Positions 35,574 to 41,336 of a DNA stretch of 41,336 nucleotides are shown here, one piece after another (position 1 is the first letter of the stretch; every line of letters starts with the position of its first letter). Position numbers and translations under genes: made by a program. The notes beneath the pieces are model-generated. The model saw only the letters and a list, made by a program, of their open reading frames with translations, did no database searches and had not been told where the DNA came from. The DNA lies in contig CAIMVD010000070.1 in the NCBI GenBank assembly GCA_903844815.1, forward strand, positions 1 through 41,336, written 5' to 3'. The DNA is from an uncultured Bacteroidota bacterium. Lineage in GTDB: Bacteria > Bacteroidota > Bacteroidia > Bacteroidales > VadinHA17.

Positions 35574-37499
35574 ATGTTAAGATACATTTCATTTATAGCC
35601 ATTTTATTCGTTTCGTCCGGTTTGTCAGCACAGGTGAAGGATTCTTTGCCAAAACCAAGAATCCTGAAACAATGGACACTCACTTCCGATTATTCAGAGG
35701 AGAGGAGCATTCCGCTTGACACTGCTTTTTCATTGTTCAACCGTTACCGTATTGCCGATAAATTTTCTCCGGTAAACGCTTCGCTTGGGAACTACGGACT
35801 TCCTTTATACCAGATAAGTTTTTTTGACCGTATTTCCGACCCCGAAAAACTCCTGTACAGTTCATATTATCCCTTAATGCATATTCCTGATAACGCAGTT
35901 TTCATGAATACGCAGAAACCCTATACCGAGCTTGACTGGTCCTTTGGAGGTCCCCGGGAAACTTCTGAACAGACTTTCAGGGTACGGCATTCGCAGAACG
36001 TCAACAGGTTTCTGAATTTCGGACTTATATATGATATAGTATATAGCCTGGGACAATATAATTATCAAAGGGCTGAAGATAAAACCTTTAATTTTTATAC
36101 CTCCTATACCGGCAACAAATACAAGTTGTACCTGTCAGCAGGGATTAATAATTTCAAAACTTATGAAAACGGCGGAGTAACCAACTATATCCAGCTTGAA
36201 AGTGTAGTCCCACGCGATGCAGAGGTAAATCTTGGAGGTCTTAATAAAGCATTGAGTACTTTCAAGAACAAGAATATACTTCTGGTTCAACGATATACTC
36301 TTGGTTCCGGTTCGCCTTCAGCAAAGGATTCTGTTGCCCCGAAGAAGCAGGGATTTCTTGGTTTGAGCGGCACCTTTTCACATATTTTTACAATTGAAAC
36401 CAACTCAAGAAAATATGATGACTCCTATCCGGATGCTGGCTACTACGACACTGCCTATGTAACCCATGCATATACAGCTGATTCGCTCTATTCCAGAATC
36501 ATGAAAAACACCCTCAGATTCGATTTTACAACCAATGAAACAAGAAAATTCCGACTGGGAGGAGGTGTAGGAATACGGAATGAGCTATCGAAGTATTATC
36601 ATATTGTCCCGGTACCTTATACTTTTAATGCAAGTTCATCAAACTGGAATAAGAACAGCAATGTTCTTATCGGGCGTCTGTATAACAATATTGGAGATAA
36701 GTTCCGCTGGACAGCCCTGGGGGAATTGTATCTGACAGGATACAGGGCCGGTGACTTCAATCTAAACGGGGATATCACAAAGTCGTTCGACTGGAAGAAG
36801 GGGCGGGCTTCATGGCTTGTTACCGGGTCGATTGCCAACACTCAGCCTTCATTCTGGTACGAACAGTGGGGAGGCAACAATTTTAAGTGGATTAATAGTT
36901 TCAACAAGGAATTCAGGATCGACCTGGGAACAGAATTTCTTTACCCCGCACGGAAGGTTGAGATAAAACTCAATTATGCAATTATCGACAATTATACTGA
37001 TTTCGATACAACAGCAATGCCCTCTCAGCATACAGGAGGCCTTTCAGTTGTTGCACTATACCTGAAAAAAGATCTTAAGGCCTGGAAATTCCACCTTTTA
37101 AGCGAGGTTATAGTACAAAAAAGCAGCAATATCGATGTGGTTGATCTTCCTCTTCTAACCTTAAAAGAAGCTTTTTACTTTGAACATCTTTTCAAGTTTG
37201 CATCCACAGGAGGTAGACTTTATATGCAGGTTGGGGCAGATGTTACTTTTCACACTCTGTATCACCCCTATTCTTATATGCCTGCTACAGGGAGGTTCTA
37301 TCGTCAGGAGAAGGAGACAACAGGAAATTATCCGTTCATTAATGTCTTCCTGAATCTGAAACTGAAAAGGACACGCGCATTTATTATGTTCGATCATGTG
37401 AACTCGGGATTCATGGGGTACAACTACAGCATGATCCCTTCTTATCCCATGAATATCAGGATGATGCGCTATGGACTGGCCTGGACTTTTTATAATTAG
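35574..37499 (+). CDS. Putative outer-membrane porin (Porin_10-like beta-barrel)
   Basis: About 641 residues with a signal peptide (MLRYISFIAILFVSSGLSAQ) and then a protein built of alternating aromatic/polar strands ending in an aromatic (..RYGLAWTFYN), the pattern of an outer-membrane barrel. The early segment (NYGLPLYQISFFDR, PYTELDWSFGG and FRVRHSQNVNRFLNFGL) is typical of the Bacteroidota putative-porin family Porin_10. The substrate is unknown. An upstream ATG (35535) would place 13 residues before the signal peptide and precede the promoter element, so ATG 35574 is used. Confidence 0.8.
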   Translation: MLRYISFIAILFVSSGLSAQVKDSLPKPRILKQWTLTSDYSEERSIPLDTAFSLFNRYRIADKFSPVNASLGNYGLPLYQISFFDRISDPEKLLYSSYYPLMHIPDNAVFMNTQKPYTELDWSFGGPRETSEQTFRVRHSQNVNRFLNFGLIYDIVYSLGQYNYQRAEDKTFNFYTSYTGNKYKLYLSAGINNFKTYENGGVTNYIQLESVVPRDAEVNLGGLNKALSTFKNKNILLVQRYTLGSGSPSAKDSVAPKKQGFLGLSGTFSHIFTIETNSRKYDDSYPDAGYYDTAYVTHAYTADSLYSRIMKNTLRFDFTTNETRKFRLGGGVGIRNELSKYYHIVPVPYTFNASSSNWNKNSNVLIGRLYNNIGDKFRWTALGELYLTGYRAGDFNLNGDITKSFDWKKGRASWLVTGSIANTQPSFWYEQWGGNNFKWINSFNKEFRIDLGTEFLYPARKVEIKLNYAIIDNYTDFDTTAMPSQHTGGLSVVALYLKKDLKAWKFHLLSEVIVQKSSNIDVVDLPLLTLKEAFYFEHLFKFASTGGRLYMQVGADVTFHTLYHPYSYMPATGRFYRQEKETTGNYPFINVFLNLKLKRTRAFIMFDHVNSGFMGYNYSMIPSYPMNIRMMRYGLAWTFYN

Positions 37500-37510
37500 A
37501 AATTTTTTCC

Positions 37511-37518
37511 TATCTTTG
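37511..37518 (+). promoter_or_regulatory. Bacteroidota -7 promoter element for mltF
   Basis: TATCTTTG is a full TAnnTTTG match, 12 bases after the porin stop and 40 bases before the mltF start, a normal leader length. Confidence 0.6.
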
Positions 37519-37558
37519 CCTCAGATTTTAACCGAGAAGTTAAACTAAATTAAAGCAT

Positions 37559-38989
37559 TTGATAAAGAAACTAAATTTTCTTTTAATGCTGGTGTTCTTT
37601 TTAGCAGTCGCATGCACCAGCAATCATAAAGCCATAAAAAGCCCGGGTAACGGGTACGTGTCGATCGACCTTGATTCAATAAGGAAACGGGGAAAGCTTA
37701 TTGCGGTCACAGATTTCAATTCAACCAACTATTTTATTTACAAGGGTGAGCCGATGGGTTTCAACTATGAGTTGCTCAAGTCGTTCTCCGATCATATTGG
37801 TGTTGATGTTGAGATAATAACAAACAGTAATCCTTCCAATGCCTGTGCACTTCTGAAAAACGGAGAGGCTGACCTTGTAGCTATGGGGCTTGATATTGGT
37901 TCATTTTCTGACAATGAAGTGCTTCTGACGGAGCCGGTCGATGAAACAAGATTAGTCCTGGTCCAGAGAAAACCTGGCAGACGAAGGGCGATTGAAATTA
38001 ACGGCAGTATGGTCAGGCATCCACAGGAACTTGCAGGAAAAACAGTATTTGTTCAGGGCGGTACGGCTGTCAGCAGGAGGCTGGAATTGCTTCAGGGAGT
38101 AATAGGTGATTCGATAAATGTTATTGAGGTGCCTTATGAACCTGAACAACTTATAGGACATGTAGCCGATGGTGAAATAGACTACACAGTCTGTGAGGAA
38201 AACGTGGCACTCGTAAATTCAACCTACTATCCGGGCATTGATGCGTTTACTGTAATCAGTAATCCGGTGAGCCTGGCCTGGGGTGTGCGCAAGAATAATT
38301 CGGAAGCTCTTATCCGTGAGGTTAACAGGTGGCTGACAGCATTTAAGCAGACAGGTACTTATAGTATGCTTTATGCAAAATATTTTAAAAACCAGAATTC
38401 CAGCTCCATTGTAAAGAGTGACTATTACGCCATCAGTACGGGAAAGGTATCACAATATGACGATATAATACGACAGTACAGTGCTCTTATCAAATGGGAT
38501 TGGAGATTGCTGGCATCCCTGATTTTCCAGGAATCGAGGTTTCAGGCTAATGTAATATCAACTGCCGGAGCCTATGGATTAATGCAGATAATGCCTGTTA
38601 CAGGAAAGAATTTTGGTGTAGACATAACACTTTCTCCTGAAAATAATCTCAAAGCCGGTATTCTTTATATTAACTGGCTACATTCAATATTTGATTCAAA
38701 AATACAGGATAAAAAAGAGAGGATGTGTTTCATTCTGGCTTCATATAATGCAGGTCCGGGACATATTCTTGACGCTATGAAGCTGGCAGAAAAGAATGGC
38801 ATGGATCCCTATAAATGGGATGGAAGTGTTGCCTTATGGCTTACCAGGAAATCGGACCCCAGATACTATAAAGATGCTGTTGTGAAGAATGGTTATTTCA
38901 GAGGTAATGAGTCTGTTGCATTTGTTTCGCAAGTGATGGCCAGGTTTGAGCATTATAAAAATATTGTTCCTGCAGGTAAACCAAAATAA
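37559..38989 (+). CDS. mltF: Membrane-bound lytic transglycosylase F-like lipoprotein
   Basis: A 476-residue lipoprotein (lipobox LAVAC, Cys19). It fuses a solute-binding-protein type 3 domain (about 40-280, GKLIAVTDFNSTNYFIYKGEPMGF pattern) to a lytic transglycosylase SLT domain (about 300-440). The catalytic Glu325 lies in FQESRF, followed by AYGLMQIMP and ASYNAGPGHI. MltF cleaves the MurNAc-GlcNAc bond to give 1,6-anhydro products; the binding domain regulates it. Translation starts at TTG 37559, since no in-frame ATG precedes the signal sequence. It has its own promoter element. Confidence 0.93.
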   Translation: MIKKLNFLLMLVFFLAVACTSNHKAIKSPGNGYVSIDLDSIRKRGKLIAVTDFNSTNYFIYKGEPMGFNYELLKSFSDHIGVDVEIITNSNPSNACALLKNGEADLVAMGLDIGSFSDNEVLLTEPVDETRLVLVQRKPGRRRAIEINGSMVRHPQELAGKTVFVQGGTAVSRRLELLQGVIGDSINVIEVPYEPEQLIGHVADGEIDYTVCEENVALVNSTYYPGIDAFTVISNPVSLAWGVRKNNSEALIREVNRWLTAFKQTGTYSMLYAKYFKNQNSSSIVKSDYYAISTGKVSQYDDIIRQYSALIKWDWRLLASLIFQESRFQANVISTAGAYGLMQIMPVTGKNFGVDITLSPENNLKAGILYINWLHSIFDSKIQDKKERMCFILASYNAGPGHILDAMKLAEKNGMDPYKWDGSVALWLTRKSDPRYYKDAVVKNGYFRGNESVAFVSQVMARFEHYKNIVPAGKPK

Positions 38990-39043
38990 TTCCGGAAGGT
39001 AAAAGACAAATTCAAGTTATTTGTTAAGGAAGAAGGCAGTCAA

Positions 39044-39679
39044 TCAGCAGATTATCCCATTTTCCCTGATTATCGTGAGCAATTCATTCAGAATCATTGC
39101 TGTTGCTCCCCATATTACATTCCCTTCATAGTCATAATACTTTACATCTATGGGTATGCCGTGAATGGTCATTGGTTTAACTTTAATAATGGAAGGATCC
39201 AGGAACCGGTTGAGTTCCGCGTCGAACAGAAAAACAACTTCATCCTCCTGATGTTTGAATTCAGGCTTTCTCTCTGCCCACCCGACAACAGGTGTTACAA
39301 GCATGTTGCTTACAGATATGAAAAGCGGGGTTAGTGAATCAATTATATTTATCATTGAAACCGGCACACCGGTCTCCTCGTTTGCTTCACGAACAGCTGT
39401 AGCATGAATATCGGCGTCAGATGACTCCATCTTCCCGCCGGGGAAACAAATCTGACCGCCATGTACCCCATTGTAATCGGGCCGCTGCATAAAAACTGTA
39501 TGAACCGATCCATTTACAGGATACAGAAGGATAAGAACTGCAGCCAACCTTACGTCCTTTCCTGGTATCCGTGAAAAGTCTTTTAGCCTCCTGTCCGATG
39601 ATGCCATAAGCCATTGGACTTCTGTTCCGGGAAGACCTTTACGGAGTTCTGTTTTTAATCTGTTGGCAAATTCGTGCAT
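39044..39679 (-). CDS. NUDIX hydrolase, CoA pyrophosphatase (NudL-like)
   Basis: A 211-residue NUDIX enzyme. The NUDIX box is complete: GGKMESSDADIHATAVREANEETGV has the G-x5-E-x7-REU-x-EE-x-GU spacing. Upstream, VHGGQICFPGG is the extension that identifies the CoA-diphosphatase (YeaB/NudL/PCD1) branch, which cleaves CoA and its derivatives to phosphopantetheine and 3',5'-ADP. It converges with mltF, 54 bases away. Confidence 0.88.
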   Translation of the reverse strand: MHEFANRLKTELRKGLPGTEVQWLMASSDRRLKDFSRIPGKDVRLAAVLILLYPVNGSVHTVFMQRPDYNGVHGGQICFPGGKMESSDADIHATAVREANEETGVPVSMINIIDSLTPLFISVSNMLVTPVVGWAERKPEFKHQEDEVVFLFDAELNRFLDPSIIKVKPMTIHGIPIDVKYYDYEGNVIWGATAMILNELLTIIRENGIIC

Positions 39680-39781
39680 AAAAAACTATTAAAGGATGAA
39701 TCTTTCAACACAGGCTGGCTGCTTTTGTTCGTTAAATTGTAATCCTCCCTTTTAAATGCCCTTTTCCTGAAAATGTGGCAA

Positions 39782-41176
39782 TTATTCCTTATAAAAGAAC
39801 ATCTCTTTCGGGAATGGTACAGCCTTCACCTTTTTTGTGCCCGTCACATAACCCAGCGTTATTTCTTCGCCCCCGGATCTTTCGAAATAACTAACCTTGA
39901 GAGGATAGTAACCCGGATTAAGAGGTAGTAACTTTACTACAGGATTATCAGCAGAATGGAGTCCGTCATTATTTAGCAGCAGCTGATCGTTAAAATATAC
40001 CCTTGAACCGTCATCAGATGTAACCCATATGTAGTACATGCCTTTTGTAGCGATGTGAAGATATCCATTGAACTGTACGGCAAAACTGTCTTTTTTTTCT
40101 GCAAATTGAAGATCAAGGTTTTCGGTTGTACCGCTCTTTTTAATTTTTAGAGCAGTGAAATCCGGTAAAGAATCCCAGACACCTTCGTAGTAAGAATATT
40201 TTAATCCCTGTTTCAGATTTTCAACAGCCTGTTGCCCGCTAATGTAATCACCCGCGGTGAAAATTCTTGTAACTGTAGCGTGCTGAATATATTTCCTCGA
40301 AACACTTTTTACCTTCAGAGTACAAGGTTTGTTTATTACGATTTTGTCTTTGCATTGCGCTGAGTTTATGTTTGGTTCGGTACCGTCGAGTGTAAACCTC
40401 AGGTTAGGATTGTTGTTCTCGATCAATGCAAATGCCGAGGCACCTTTTGGTATTATTCCTGCTTCGGGATATACTTTAAAATTTGATCCCGAATCGAAAA
40501 TAAAACGCAAACCATCATAAGCACTTTTAAAGGTTACAGAGCCATGGTCCTCCTCAGCATAAGAAATGATCTTCCAGTTCAAATCTTTTGGCGCTGAGCT
40601 CTTAAGCAGTTTTTCCATGGATGTAATACCCATCTCCTTCATGCCTCCTCCTTTGCGTCCTGTAATGAAAATAGGTTTATTCCAGTTTTTCGTTTTTGTG
40701 AATTCTACCTGAGCACTTTTTATCTGCATCTGATTTTTATACCAGAAGCTCGGATCTATAGCAATATAGGCATCGAAAAGGTCAGGATCGGTCAATAATG
40801 CATGCATTGCAAAAACACCTCCATATGAATGACCTACAAGTACTTTGTAGGGTTCAGTTTTGAGGTTTTTGTCGATATGGGGGATAAGTTCGTCTTTGAA
40901 GAACTTTACAAAGTTATCAGCTCCCCCACCCGTAGGGGCACTCTGGCTTGAATCGGGCAGGAAATCATGGTTTCTGTCAATATTCAATACCCCAACAATG
41001 ATTGCTTCGGGCATCTTGTTATTTGCAAAAAGAAAGCGTGCAGTAGGGACTATGTGCTGATCCCTGTCGTTGGCATCGAGTACATAAATGACAGGATATT
41101 TCGAGTCTTTTTTTCCATAACCCTCAGGTAAAAAGATTTTGATTTTTCGATTCTGTTTTAGAACAACAGAATTCAA
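39782..41176 (-). CDS. Esterase (IroE/Fes-like alpha/beta-hydrolase) with C-terminal PA14 domain, 5'-truncated
   Basis: A protein of at least 464 residues. The N-terminal half is an alpha/beta-hydrolase of the putative-esterase family: KIKIFLPEGY, PVIYVLDAND and nucleophile elbow GHSYGG, with a downstream catalytic His in EEDHGSV. A middle segment (about 235-300) resembles a chitobiase/FN3-like sandwich (GTEPNINSAQ), and the C-terminal 120 residues form a PA14-like carbohydrate-binding domain (GMYYIWVTSDDGSRVYFNDQLLL). The frame begins at TTG 41176, but coding character (YLVKNDSL before NSVVLKQNRK) continues upstream to about 41197 with no ATG and no signal peptide. This suggests the 5' end was lost to an insertion. 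Confidence 0.72.
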   Translation of the reverse strand: MNSVVLKQNRKIKIFLPEGYGKKDSKYPVIYVLDANDRDQHIVPTARFLFANNKMPEAIIVGVLNIDRNHDFLPDSSQSAPTGGGADNFVKFFKDELIPHIDKNLKTEPYKVLVGHSYGGVFAMHALLTDPDLFDAYIAIDPSFWYKNQMQIKSAQVEFTKTKNWNKPIFITGRKGGGMKEMGITSMEKLLKSSAPKDLNWKIISYAEEDHGSVTFKSAYDGLRFIFDSGSNFKVYPEAGIIPKGASAFALIENNNPNLRFTLDGTEPNINSAQCKDKIVINKPCTLKVKSVSRKYIQHATVTRIFTAGDYISGQQAVENLKQGLKYSYYEGVWDSLPDFTALKIKKSGTTENLDLQFAEKKDSFAVQFNGYLHIATKGMYYIWVTSDDGSRVYFNDQLLLNNDGLHSADNPVVKLLPLNPGYYPLKVSYFERSGGEEITLGYVTGTKKVKAVPFPKEMFFYKE

Positions 41177-41197
41177 TGAGTCGTTTTTAACTAAGTA

Positions 41198-41336
41198 GTG
41201 TCTGTCTCTAAAGTCATGTTTTTTTAAACTTTCACATCGTTTTTTTGGTTGTCCATCATTGATAGTTTGAAAAAGGTTTCAAAAATGCATTTTCATTGCT
41301 GTAAGCACGTGACAACCCTGTTAATAACTGCCAAAA
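41198..41336 (-). mobile_element. Possible insertion-sequence end, cut by the window edge
   Basis: Past the last esterase-like codons, sequence character changes to TAGTGTCTGTCTCTAAAG on the plus strand, resembling an IS terminal repeat, followed by AT-rich runs. A frame open from the window edge ends at 41256. The second end of the element, which would prove it, lies outside the window. Confidence 0.35.
41256..41336 (-). CDS. C-terminal fragment of a possible transposase
   Basis: The only minus-strand frame open from the window edge through 26 codons reads FWQLLTGLSRAYSN then ENAFLKPFSNYQ and stop. Its closeness to a putative IS end suggests a transposase C-terminus. No family motif is visible in so short a piece, so this is a weak call. 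Confidence 0.3.
   Translation of the reverse strand, partial: FWQLLTGLSRAYSNENAFLKPFSNYQ

Overview
This window is a chromosomal segment of a Bacteroidota bacterium, probably of the Bacteroidales. The evidence is lineage-specific: a division/cell-wall (dcw) cluster in Bacteroidota order with a PASTA-tailed FtsI and no murF or ddl; several TAnnTTTG (-7) promoter elements; a glycine-lipid acyltransferase pair; a Porin_10-type barrel; a SusC-like plug protein; and a long PurF homologue. No rRNA, CRISPR array or complete prophage is visible.

Layout. (1) 1-3230 is visibly AT-rich and looks like a decaying accessory region: a cyclic-peptide-type ABC ATPase whose reading frame is cut off upstream, an SPFH/prohibitin-like membrane protein, a 74-residue stub of an NMT1-like binding protein, a dCache sensor that ends where its second membrane helix should start, and a 52-residue membrane peptide. 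(2) 3241-3374 holds tRNA-Ser(GGA) and its terminator on the minus strand. (3) 3423-9935 is a minus-strand metabolic block: gdhA-tatD-ansA, dprA, a second glutamate dehydrogenase and a small membrane protein. The two dehydrogenases carry different coenzyme-site signatures (E. coli-like NADP type and C. symbiosum-like NAD type). (4) 10108-19832 holds housekeeping genes on both strands: tadA, aspS, a stand-alone TonB plug protein, miaB, yebC, a SPOR protein, a purF-like gene, and the glycine-lipid pair glsB and glsA. (5) 20069-35505 is the dcw cluster: MraZ boxes, mraZ, rsmH, ftsL, ftsI, murE, mraY, murD, ftsW, murG, murC, ftsQ, ftsA, ftsZ, all on the plus strand with very short gaps or overlaps. 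(6) 35574-41336 holds a porin, an MltF-like lytic transglycosylase, a CoA-type NUDIX hydrolase, and an esterase/PA14 protein that appears truncated at its 5' end by an insertion-sequence end at the window edge.

The dcw genes form one pathway: MurC, MurD and MurE build the UDP-MurNAc peptide, MraY and MurG make lipid I and II, FtsW and FtsI polymerise and cross-link septal wall, and FtsL, FtsQ, FtsA and FtsZ form the divisome. MltF, next door, cleaves peptidoglycan. Two GDHs and asparaginase form a nitrogen-assimilation theme at 3.4-9.3 kb.

I see no clear-cut new defence or biosynthetic system. The most unusual items are the degraded SPFH/NMT1/dCache module, the oppositely oriented heptad-repeat arrays before yebC, two REP-like palindromes around dprA, predicted leaderless promoters, the plug without a barrel, and the IS-interrupted esterase. 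All functional calls rest on motif reading without database searches.
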